64,000 nt of DNA from positions 4,933,480-4,997,479 of the forward strand of contig NC_020168.2 in NCBI RefSeq assembly GCF_000224145.3, given 5' to 3'. The position numbers and the translations under genes were made by a program. The first letter of the stretch is position 1. Each line of letters opens with the position of its first letter. Below the pieces are notes generated by a model that had not been told where the DNA came from, searched no databases, and saw only the letters and a program-made list of their open reading frames with translations. The DNA comes from Ciona intestinalis. Taxonomy: Eukaryota > Chordata > Ascidiacea > Phlebobranchia > Cionidae. Below, piece by piece: positions 28,800 through 38,876 of this stretch.

Positions 28800-30072
28800 T
28801 GCGCTTCTTAGTACTTGGAATATCTAACAATTTAGTTCACAAAACACACAGGGATTATGGCCATCGTTTCTAAACAGTACTGTCGCCGCTATAAGCGTAT
28901 CTAAACATAAAATGACTTCAACACAAAATTCTATAGGAGCCCTTACAAGTTTCATAAATTAAGACACTTTCTACACGCCCGTTATATTAATAGCCATGTT
29001 AACGAATTTCTATACTAATTTAACCAGTAAAGACGCCACGAGTCTATGAGAGTGATGTAAAATTATCCGTACTACATCACACATAGTCACGAAATTATAG
29101 TTATACAAAGAATATACAAAGCAAGTGAAACATCACGAAAAAAAAAACGTGACTGAATTCTAACAGAAATTAAAATACGAAACTCTAGAAATATTTAAAC
29201 TATACGATAATAAATAAAGAAAATGATACTCACTGAAGATTTATATCCCTATTTATATAAATATATTGACCTTAAACAAATGCTAAAATTGCTATAAACT
29301 TTTATCTAATTAAATTTTTAATTAAATTTGAATTTTAGATCCCACAACCCAAACATGCAGAGTATATCAACATTCTCGTGATTTTGGTCATCCATTACTA
29401 ACGTATCAACTTACAATAACCTCGCTTTTTAACACGGATGCGGTTAAATATACCACCTATTCAATGTAGCTAAATATACGCCATCAGTTAAGCCATTCAA
29501 GCTCTTTAGTTGTAAACACCAACACCATTGTATTACATAAACAACGTGCAAGGTAGGCCCATCATTTCCCCCTTAACTTCATCTCGCTATTCTAATATGG
29601 GTGCGTGTTTTGCTGAATTCACGGTTTACTCCACCTTATATATATAAGGCCATGTACGCTATTCTGACTATGCTGGTTTATGAATAGACTATCCCGGGCA
29701 TCAGCTTCTAAGCTGAGACTATTATGATGCTGAGAGCGTTTTCCCTTTGAATACCAGGCAACTAGCATTGTTTTCGGTGAATGCACATAATACGTATACA
29801 CGCAACTTGTTGTTGACAGGTGATAGACACTGATGTTTCGTATACCTAGAAGTTATAAGACACACAAACGTTTAATTGACATAATTCTCAAAACTTTTAC
29901 AACGATTGATAGTGGCTTAGACATTGTCCCTACGCATCGACATATGCGCTCAACTTCTCAGTTATATAGGAAAAATAAACCTGACAAATTTCAAAGCTCA
30001 CTTTGGTACCTTCTTTTTTGAAAACTTTTTGCCGCCCAGAGTATACTATACTATTTATACATATATATATTA

Positions 30073-30266
30073 CAAGGGTAAAATGCCACACTGTTAGCAC
30101 CCAATTCTCTATTTTTGTATCGTGTTTTATACAATTAACAACGCTCTTTTAAAGTCGCAGGCTTCGGTTATATAATATATAAATGCAAATATTCTTTGTT
30201 CACTATATACCCAACACGACGAGAAAAGAGAATGAAAACATGTTCCATCTTATCCCACCTTACTGT
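30073..30266 (+). repeat. MITE-like element, family A (diverged)
   Basis: The segment aagggtaaaatgccacactgttagcaccc, the interior attctttgttcacta and the end gttccatcttatcccaccttact mark a diverged subfamily, also seen at 33588 and 35020. Confidence 0.6.
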
Positions 30267-31235
30267 AACTGTTCGTACATTTTCACTCACCGGCTTCTAA
30301 TAACCGGTTTACATCTTGTTTATTATTTAATTCCGCACATGTGCATGAAAGGCGAGTGACGCATCTCGTGACGTCAGCCCCGGAAAACGAGAACAACCCG
30401 TGATGCGATGCAACAGCACATTAGCTTGCTACAGGAAATTACAAATGCCACTTCCCTCGGTAAAACTGCATACTATATAAAACGATTGCCTGTATTCGAA
30501 TCTGTTTTTCTTCCAGACTTTATACGGCGAGACATATATTGGGTTCGACCCGATGAAAATAAAACCACCTAATAAACAGTCACTATGAGAGAATGTTTAG
30601 CAGCGAACGGATGGCGATTATTTTCTGACTTAAAGATCAATCATCCCGATAAATGACAGTGACGTCATACTGCATTGTTGAAAGCAAAACACACAAAACG
30701 GTCAATTACTGCTGGTCACTTTCACAAGCGAATCTTGATCAATATTTACCGGATCGAGTTTTGCCTTTGTCCACGCCCAGCTAAAATGGGAACAACCCTT
30801 TGACAAAAGGTGCATTGATCGCCACTGAGATTTACATTAAATAAGTGACTTAGGTTCATATGCTTCCTTTATCCTAGTAAAAACAACTGCTATGATGGAT
30901 TACACCTGGAATAATTTATCTGCTGCGCCGGATATTCGTGTAAATATACCTATAGACGCTAAATCTTCAGATTGGTCTACTTCTAATGGCTAATCAAATA
31001 AACAATTTCAAAACCATATCAGTTTAATTTCCGATTAGCTAAACAGACGCTACAACTGCAGCTCATAACGTTTCCACTTATTACATCACATACAATCGCG
31101 TTGCCTGTCAACAAACAACACGTTGAGTGTTTTCAGAACTAGTGGCTTAGTGTTCAATGTAACTAAAATGTATAAACATTGCATGTGTGTGAATAGTGTG
31201 CTGGTGTGTGTGAAAACCACTGTATTTAAAAGGGT

Positions 31236-31513
31236 ATAGCACTTTGGGGTAAGATGGGACACATTTAGCACATAATACCCAAGCCTTTTATTAAACATTT
31301 AACAAGGGTGTATGGGAATTGTGAGAATATACATTTTTTATATTTCTTTGAATGTTCTTTGTTTACTACCAAATGAGACGATAAAATATTCAAAGAATTA
31401 TAAATCTGTATTCTCACAACTCCCATAGATCGCTGTTAATTGTTTAAAAATTAATGGTCAGGATATTTAGATTTGATGTGCTTAAGGTGTCCCGTCTTCC
31501 CCCACCCTACTAT
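31236..31513 (+). repeat. two family-A elements fused or nested
   Basis: A left half (ggggtaagatgggacac, caatgttctttgtttactacc) runs into a second half beginning within the interior in the opposite sense (attcaaagaattataaatctg) and ending cccgtcttcccccaccctactata. Total length is about 280 bases. Confidence 0.6.
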
Positions 31514-32019
31514 AAATACTTCGACGCGTTTTATAATCAAATTTTCACCCTTACACTTTACAATAAAAATCTTTGCACGTATTTTACTGCTTTGTCATCG
31601 CATCTGTCCAGTATCATCGACTGTCAGTTTAAATATATACGTGATCATGGATGGTGGGGACATGGCTTTTAAAGCAAAGTGCCAAATCCAATTTAAAAAT
31701 CCAAGAGTCTAGAGTCTAGCTAGAGTTTAGTGTACCAGAAAGAACGCATATGTACGTTTAAAGGATACGCTTAAAACTTAGAGTAGCTACTTATAAAGGT
31801 TGGGTATATTTTTTTCATATTAAGGGAAAAAGTGACAATGATTTTAAATGACTTTAAAAACACTTAATTTATAAAATCAGAACTTTAAAACCCATAGTCT
31901 TGACTTGAGTTTTTCGTTTAAAAACCCAATTTACAATGAAACTTACATTTTCATTCTGTACCAAAATTTATTTCCTAATGTGTAAACTATGTTGAAAATT
32001 TGCGTCACACAATCAATAT

Positions 32020-34496
32020 CTACAGTTCATCTTGAATTAAAGGTTCGTCCTTTTCTGGCATCGGCTTTTGGGAGAGGAAAAATCCATCTAGTACTTCGAT
32101 AGGCGCAGTTTCAACTTCGTTTCTTGTGAGTTTTTTATCGGTATTCGAGTCCGCAGTGATGAAAAAGTTCTTAAGTTTCTGAATATGGAGAAATATGCAA
32201 TTAGAAAAATAAATACCTGCTTTTATAGAAAATTTTAACGCTACTTACTCTATAAAGTGGAATTCTGTCTTTTGTTGATTTTAGATCCGGAAACTGCAAC
32301 ATTGTGATTCGGTAAAACTTCGTTTCTTCTATCTCACTGCTTCCATTGAAAGTAGCAGCAAAAACTAATCTGTCAAAAACGGTAACTGGTACAGGTTATA
32401 TCAATAACAGTTCAAAGATTTGTCCATTAGGAAGATTTATCTGTGTATGGGAGCAGACATTCTCAGTGTAAAATGAAGATAAAGATATTCTACCAAAAAA
32501 TGTCGATTACGACATTGATAAACTCACTCTTCCAATTTTACGCCGTTTTTCAACCTGTGTTGGATCAGAGATTCATATTGAGGAAGACCAGAGACCTTCT
32601 TTTCACATTCGTCACGATGCTCTAACTCTGGCATCGCCTTCCACCACAAGTTAATTGCAAGATTACGTGAATTCAACGAATGTACGTGATGGTACCAACT
32701 AAAAATAAATGTTTTATAAAATGCAGCGCAAGTCCCTAAGTAGTACTAAGAGAGTGAGATCGGATACTGTTAGCACCTTAATTCCTTATTTCCTGATTTT
32801 GTTTTAAACAAATAACACAGACATTCGCAGAGCCTATATAATTTTTTAATGTTTACTGCCTAAAAAGAAAAAAAAACGTGTCCCATCTTACCCCACCTCA
32901 TACTCTATGTATTCCTTACCGTGCAGGTAAGAAGAGACAGTCTCCGGTTTCCATGTTCGCTTTGTACCAGGGTACTTTAGTAAGGGAAGGGTATTTATAC
33001 ATGTCGACTTGCTCAGTGTCTACAGAGCTGTAACCGAGGTGTGGAGAGTTAGGTGAAGGATGATCAATTGGAACCAAATCTTTGTGTTTCTATACAGAAA
33101 TGTACAGAAACAAATTAAGAAATATTTACCTATATGTGGTTTATTTGTGTTTTAACATCCTTATAAACATAAGGGCTTTGTTTACAGAGAGATCTTTCAC
33201 AAAGCTGTTCGCATGTTTAATGTTATGTGTCTTATTATTTGTTAATGAACAGTGTGTATTTTTAGCAGCATATATGACCCTTCTCATCCCGAAAGAGTAT
33301 ATATTAACTCCCAGTATGACATATTAGTTAAACTATTGTACTTTAAACATATATATACCTTGTCTACCAATACGAATTCCTTTTCGCCATCGTAAAGACA
33401 GTTTATGTTTTCGAAGGCGTCGTTGTGCAAGACTGGCCTTGTACCACCGGATGAAAACCAAAGCACAATTGACACGAGATTATCCAGAAATGCTTTGCAC
33501 AATACGGGCCTAGGAACAAAGACGTCGCCTGTGTAATGAGTGCATGCATTGTTTAATAGAAAACTTAATGGCAAAACAGGTTTAGTATAGCTTTGTGGGG
33601 TAAAATGGGATACTGTTAGCACCCAAAATCCCACATCTGAATCGTGGTTTTAGGAATTGAAACGTTTTTTTTTGCGGGGCTACGATAATTACATAATGTG
33701 AATATTCTTTGTTTACCACCAAATAGACAAGAGGAAAAGATTGAAAACATATCCCATCTTACCCCACCCAACAATGCATAAAAACCGCAGCGCTAATCAA
33801 AACTTACCCGTTATCGGTTCTGGTGGTGTTATCGTATCCACTAAATATACGCTTTCAGTTTTATAAATATCAATAAACTTGGAAAGATTCATCATTGTGG
33901 GTTCTCGTTCCATGTATCCTTTCTTTATCGTCTCCACTTTGGCTTCCCAGCTTCCATATTTCTCTCTGTTTGTGAGTAGGGTATAGTTTATCATACTTGC
34001 GAATTTTCGATGTATATACAACATAATACAATGCACTTTTTCAAAGCTCTATTTGATCCCTTTTAATTGATATAAATGACAATTTCGGCTCACCTGCGAT
34101 ATGCACCAGACGTAAACCATTTTAAAATCGTGTTTTACAATACAGTTAATAAAAAGCTATAAGCAATAACAGGTGACGTGTAGAGTTACCAATCAATAAA
34201 GTTGAAATAACATAAAATACAACTTACTTTAGATACGTATCATTCTTCCAGTTATAGTAACTTGGAAACTTCTTTGCCGCACCTTTAAACAGCACTGGCT
34301 TTCCAGGTGAGACGTAGTTATCGAAAAGCTCAATCGGGTCTGGAAAATCGTTTCTTTCTTCTATTGACATGGGTGGCGTGTGCGAACCAATAGGTTGCAT
34401 GTGACCTGGTGGGGCAAGTACGGCTTGCTGATGCATTCCAGTAGTCTTTTGCAAAAAGCAAACTGTATGGAGCACGACCAAACCAATTTCGAACAT
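32020..34496 (-). CDS. JmjC/cupin-8 Fe(II)/2-oxoglutarate oxygenase with EF-hand, predicted ER-resident
   Basis: Seven exons (about 34496-34230, 33973-33807, 33531-33359, 33089-32925, 32700-32540, about 32375-32250 and 32178-32020) give about 410 residues. The N-terminus is a likely signal peptide (MFEIGLVVLHTVCFLQ). The JmjC fold follows: NYVSPGKPVLFKGAAKKFP, then GGTRPVLHNDAFENINCLYDG with the Fe-binding HND (HxD, near residue 180), and FLPARWYHHVHS with the distal His. This family hydroxylates protein or RNA substrates; the substrate here is unknown. The last exon has a complete EF-hand loop (DSNTDKKLTRNE, with acidic or polar ligands at 1, 3, 5, 9 and 12), and the protein ends QDEL, an ER-retrieval-type tetrapeptide. 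Signal peptide plus xDEL predicts the ER lumen. I cannot assign it to a named vertebrate gene. Confidence 0.88.
32743..32890 (+). repeat. MITE-like element, family A (diverged)
   Basis: It opens gagatcggatactgttagcacc and closes cccatcttaccccacct, in a JmjC-gene intron. Confidence 0.6.
33588..33772 (+). repeat. MITE-like element, family A (diverged)
   Basis: It opens gtggggtaaaatgggatac and closes tcccatcttaccccaccc, with the interior attctttgtttaccacc. It lies in a JmjC-gene intron. Confidence 0.65.
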
Positions 34497-35019
34497 TATT
34501 TCACTATTGTTTGCTTGCGATATTCCCTGAACAATACAGCTTATAGTTTGTTGGTCCTTGCTCCCTTTTAATCAAAGTATTCAAAACATTCTCTTTCTTA
34601 CTTGCTGTTAATTAATGCATTAATATCTGGCAAGCAAATAGCCTTGCATCTGCTATCGGATTAAATGGCCCAATTATATGCACAATGTTTTCGTCCGTGT
34701 TTTCAGGCTGTTAGTTATCTGCAACGGGGCTTACGACACCAGGAATTGTGACCATATGTATAACTCACTCGTTCGCTAAAGCAAAGTTTTAAGAAACAAA
34801 CTATTGTTTCCGGGAGCGTGTTAAATGTATACCGCTGCGCTTTATTTATTATACGTTTATAACAAACTGTATAACATTAACCACTAGCCTACAGCCCAAC
34901 ACGACACAGAAAAAAGATCAACTAACGCAGTACAGAATTGGCATTTTTATTTAGGATCCACACAACAGATATATTTTGTCGAAGATTGAGTCATTATCAA
35001 CGTACTGCAATTTATGTAG

Positions 35020-35205
35020 CACTGTGGAGTAAGAGACGTGGGATGCCGTTCATGTATCCTATTTTTGGTGGTGTTTTTGACAATTAACAACGCCTCTTTA
35101 GAGTCGCGATGCTAAGGTTATATAATTTCAAAATATTCTTTGTTTACTACCAGATGGGACAAGAAAATAGAGTAAAAGCATGTCCCATCTTACCCCACTG
35201 TATTG
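35020..35205 (+). repeat. MITE-like element, family A (diverged)
   Basis: It opens tgtggagtaagagacgtggg, has the interior attctttgtttactacc and closes tgtcccatcttaccccact. Confidence 0.65.
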
Positions 35206-35639
35206 TATCTTTGGTCACTTATGCGTGCCCAATAACATATCGGAACGTTGTAGTTTGTGTGAAAGATCACAACACAAGGATAGCCATGTTATTCATAACA
35301 TTAAGGATGCAATCACGTAAGTCAAGGGTGCGTATATTTACCATTTGACAGTCAGTGTTGCTTACTACTTTCTATTGCAAAAGAAACGCATGACTTATGC
35401 ACACAGGCCAGGAGAATCGAACAAAACGAAAACAGTCTGGCAACACTGGCAGCAAACTTAGACAATTCCTAGTTTTGGACATGCCTTGTTAGTTGTCAGT
35501 TGTCATGCAGCGCTTTCAATGTACATTTTACATATAGGTAAAGAGAAAACCCGCTACTCCACTAAACTAAACGGTCCTATTGTCACGAAGTTGGAAAACT
35601 AGAGGGCACTAGTGAAGACTCCTCCGGTACATAGCAGAA

Positions 35640-35800
35640 CAGGCTGGTGGAAAGTGTTAAAGGTTGGTGCCGGTGGTTAGGGGTTGATGGTTAGGGGGTT
35701 AAAGGTTGGTGGCGGGTTGATAGATAATAGTTAGGGGTTAGTCACTAACCGTTAGTGGGTATAGGGGTTAGTAGTTAGGGGTTAGTGAATAGTAAATAAG
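35640..35800 (+). repeat. degenerate TTAGGGG/GGTTGGTG tandem tract
   Basis: Repeated imperfect units (ggttaggggttgatggttag, gggttaaaggttggtgg, taggggttagtcacta) make a G-rich, C-poor stretch resembling degenerate telomere-type repeat. It lies about 140 bases upstream of the WDTC1-like ATG. Confidence 0.7.
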
Positions 35801-35936
35801 GTGGGGGGATTCTTCACTAGCACCAACTGGAGCTTTTTGATTCCTGAAGAAGACCATTTCACTATTTTCGTACTTAGTCTTATAACAATTTTTTGGGGGG
35901 CTAAATTTATCTATTAATTTATCTTTCAGTTACACA

Positions 35937-37832
35937 ATGGATAATTCTGTTATAAAGCGTATAAGAAATCGTGAAAGTAATAGCTTTCGTGCACATAAGT
36001 TTTGTAACGACAACCATGTTAATGAAGACATGTTGCATCGACTCCAACTTGAAAAGGAATTGGTTGGCCACTCTGGCTGTGTTAACTGTTTGGAGTGGAA
36101 TGAAAGTGGTTCAATATTGGTGAGTGGCTCGGACGATACAAATATTATTTTATGGGATCCTTCCACACGTACACCAATAAAAACCTACGCAAGTACCCAT
36201 CATGGAAATATATTCTCTGTCAAGTTCCTACCGAAAACAAACGACCACTTCGTTGCGACAGGGGCAGCAGATAACCATGTTTTTGTACACGACATTGAAC
36301 GAGGGGAAAAAATTCATGGACATCGTTGTGATGGGCGTGTTAAAAGGCTAGTTGTTACACCTGATCATCCAAACATTATCTGGAGTGTTTCTGAGGATGG
36401 TGCGATTCGACAGTTTGATATGCGTCAAGAGCCATTTGCTATTACTCGTGTTCTGCTAGATTTATCCGCAATGTGTGGTCCAAGTGCAGAGGGAAAATGT
36501 CTTGCCATCAACCCCACGCAAACAGACTATCTGGCGCTTGGTGCGAATGACCAATATGTCCGTTTATACGACAGGAGAATGATTAAACCAAAGTTCAGCA
36601 AGAAAAAGAGAAGACATGACTACGATGGGTGTGCAACTTATTTCACTCCTGCTCATTTGCATCATGAGCGTCCAGAATTAAAGCGAAGGGGAAAATATCT
36701 TTGCACAACTTACGTGGCTTTTAATCCAAAAGGAGATGAACTGCTTGCCAACTTAGGCGGAGAACAACTGTATTTATTTAATATTTTCAACAGCGACCAG
36801 TCAGTGTATGACCCAATCACTGAAACACTTACGCAAATTAATAAACAAGACCAAAGTTCAGAGATACCCAGCGGTAGTGCGATTGGATCTAATGGGATAT
36901 CATTAACACGCAGTGCCAAACATAAAACCCAATCCCAAGATACAACCCCTCTTCTTCCAACTGTTGAAAAAATGAAATTAAAAGCAAATGATTTGTTCGC
37001 TAACAAGCAGTTTTCTGCTTCTATAATGGTTTACAATGCGGCAATTAATCTTGAGCCAGATAGAGCTGTTTTGTATGGTAACAGAGCTGCTGCTTACATA
37101 AAGAGAAATTGGGATGGTGACATTTATGCAGCATTACGCGATTGTTATAAAGCATTGCTGCTTAATCCTAACCATGTAAAAGCAAATTTCCGTCTTGCAA
37201 GGTGTTTGTATGAGTTAAGATGGCTTACTGAAGCTCAGAAATGTTTAAAGGATTTAAAAAATAATTTTCCTGATTTTCGAAACAGCAGAGCGCTTGCTGT
37301 CTTGGAAAAAGATGTGAAAAATGCAATTAAAAAGGATAAATCTAGTGAAACCAATAAAAGACATGTTATGATGGGTGATGAGTCTTATTTACGAAGCCTC
37401 GCTTTTGATTACACCAAGCGGTACTGTGGCCATTGCAATACAACGACTGACATTAAAGAGGCAAACTTTTTCGGCAACAACGGGCAGTACATTGTTGCTG
37501 GATCTGATGATGGTTCATTCTTTGTGTGGGAGCGAGCGACCACAAACCTTGTCCGTGTTATGCGAGCGGATGATTCTATTGTTAACTGTCTGCAACCTCA
37601 TCCGAATACATGTATGCTTGCCACTAGTGGTATAGACCCAATTGTTCGGCTTTGGAGCCCTCTTTCTGTTGGAACGGAGGATAGGACAGTCAAGGAAACA
37701 GAGAGTGCAGCGGAGGCAAACCAGAGGAGGATGAATGAAGATCCTCTGGAAGCCATGTTGCTTTCGATGGGGATGAGAACATCCGGGGAAAGAGATGATT
37801 CAGGAGAATCAGTTTCTTGTCGGACAAATTGA
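35937..37832 (+). CDS. WDTC1: WDTC1-like WD40/TPR protein (putative CUL4-DDB1 substrate receptor)
   Basis: A 631-residue frame without introns. Residues about 40-290 form N-terminal WD repeats (HSGCVNCLEWNESGSILVSG, then DDTNIILWD; VWSVSEDGAIRQFDMR-like). Residues about 345-450 form a TPR block (ANDLFANKQFSASIMVYNAA, LYGNRAAAYIKR, ALLLNPNHVKANFRLARCLY). About 500-580 carry further WD repeats (YIVAGSDDGSFFVWER, LATSGIDPIVRLWSP). This WD-TPR-WD order is that of WDTC1, a known DCAF that binds DDB1-CUL4 and affects fat storage. Length (human about 677) and order agree. Lack of introns in an intron-rich region suggests an old retrocopy that replaced the parent, or intron loss. The start follows a strong acceptor-like tract, suggesting a spliced leader or a 5'UTR intron. 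Confidence 0.92.
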   Translation: MDNSVIKRIRNRESNSFRAHKFCNDNHVNEDMLHRLQLEKELVGHSGCVNCLEWNESGSILVSGSDDTNIILWDPSTRTPIKTYASTHHGNIFSVKFLPKTNDHFVATGAADNHVFVHDIERGEKIHGHRCDGRVKRLVVTPDHPNIIWSVSEDGAIRQFDMRQEPFAITRVLLDLSAMCGPSAEGKCLAINPTQTDYLALGANDQYVRLYDRRMIKPKFSKKKRRHDYDGCATYFTPAHLHHERPELKRRGKYLCTTYVAFNPKGDELLANLGGEQLYLFNIFNSDQSVYDPITETLTQINKQDQSSEIPSGSAIGSNGISLTRSAKHKTQSQDTTPLLPTVEKMKLKANDLFANKQFSASIMVYNAAINLEPDRAVLYGNRAAAYIKRNWDGDIYAALRDCYKALLLNPNHVKANFRLARCLYELRWLTEAQKCLKDLKNNFPDFRNSRALAVLEKDVKNAIKKDKSSETNKRHVMMGDESYLRSLAFDYTKRYCGHCNTTTDIKEANFFGNNGQYIVAGSDDGSFFVWERATTNLVRVMRADDSIVNCLQPHPNTCMLATSGIDPIVRLWSPLSVGTEDRTVKETESAAEANQRRMNEDPLEAMLLSMGMRTSGERDDSGESVSCRTN

Positions 37833-38356
37833 CATGCAAGTACATATGCATTCATAGTTCCCTGTTAAAGACCTGCTTTTTGTTGTTTTTTTAGTTAAAA
37901 TTATTCATTTGCTTAGAAACTGTGTGATGTTTATGAATTGTGGATTTATGTAATTCATTGTCAATTTGGCTTGTGTACTGTATACGAATACTGTTATGTA
38001 AATATTGATTTTATTTAAAATCATTGTAATATGATTGTGACTTGTCGCATCCAGATGCTATTGCAGTGTTGATGTAGCTAGCGTTATTGTAGCAATTTTG
38101 TTTCTTTTGTTTTGCCATGGCTTGTATTAATTATATACCCCATGAGTTTTATTGCTAGGTTATATATATTCTAATTTTAAACCATTTTTTCATATATAAA
38201 AAAAGGCGTTAAATGTCTTTTTGAACTTGCTTTTGTATAACTCATTCAAATTCATTCTAGATTTCAGCAAGAATTATTACTTGTGTTTGCACTGATTTTG
38301 GTGCCGGCAATTGGATAATAGAATATTCAGTGAAGATTTAAAGTTAAAAAACTGAA
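37833..38356. other. spacer between WDTC1-like gene and ROMO1
   Basis: AT-rich; WDTC1-like 3'UTR and ROMO1 leader. A possible acceptor (gaatattcag) lies about 25 bases before the ROMO1 ATG. Nothing else is seen. Confidence 0.35.
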
Positions 38357-38608
38357 ATGCCGGTTGGAAACATTGGACATGGGGGAGGCCAACAGAAGCC
38401 ATCATGTTGGAGCACGATAAAGATGGGGTTTGGTATGGGCTTCGCTGTGGGTATGGGGGCTGGGGTCATCTTCGGGACTTTTGGGGGGCTAAGGATGGGG
38501 TTACGGGGCCGAGAACTCATCGGAACAATTGGAAAGACGATGGTTCAGAGCGGGGGAACTTTTGGAACATTTATGAGCATTGGGATGGGGATGCGAAACT
38601 GTGTTTAG
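38357..38608 (+). CDS. ROMO1: ROMO1, mitochondrial inner-membrane protein
   Basis: An 83-residue single-exon frame. ROMO1 is a small mitochondrial inner-membrane protein linked to reactive oxygen production, OPA1/cristae maintenance and TIM23 import. The diagnostic stretch [21 protein letters not shown] is followed by [20 protein letters not shown] and [17 protein letters not shown], with two Gly/Met-rich membrane helices. Length equals the family's usual 79-83. The flanking genes lie on the same strand (WDTC1-like upstream, STUB1 268 bases downstream). Confidence 0.95.
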   Translation: MPVGNIGHGGGQQKPSCWSTIKMGFGMGFAVGMGAGVIFGTFGGLRMGLRGRELIGTIGKTMVQSGGTFGTFMSIGMGMRNCV

Positions 38609-38876
38609 AGGATTTTAATGAGTTGATCATTATGTTTTGAAGATTGTATGTAAAATAGTTTCAACTTTTGTAAAGAAGATGAAACTAGCTATGCATTCTG
38701 TGCCCTGGTTTATTAATAATATTATTGTAATTTCCATGTTGCCTTTGATGGATTTTTTGAAAGATTGATAATTAAGTAAACAGCAATTCAATAGTTTTCC
38801 AATGTTAAAATAACATTTCAAAATTTGTTTTTTTTGCAATGAACTAGTATATGGTCAAGTGTTTAATTATAACAGT

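Larger units (their letters stand above)
28800..32019. other. intergenic, 5' flank of the adhesion GPCR and 3' flank of the JmjC gene
   Basis: No gene that I can support in 3.2 kb. It contains two family-A repeats (30073-30266, 31236-31513) and two perfect TGACGTCA cAMP-response-element palindromes (30369-30376 and 30660-30667), about 1.6-1.9 kb upstream of the receptor's start. The rest is AT-rich and unremarkable. Confidence 0.45.
34497..35936. other. intergenic between divergent JmjC and WDTC1-like genes
   Basis: It contains a family-A repeat (35020-35205) and a degenerate guanine-rich tandem tract (35640-35800). A T-rich acceptor-like tract (atttatctttcag) ends 7 bases before the WDTC1-like ATG. 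No gene is seen. Confidence 0.45.

Noticed and set aside
28800-32019. A gene in the 3.2-kb block upstream of the receptor
   Set aside because: Only short frames with no family motifs; part of the block is family-A repeat.
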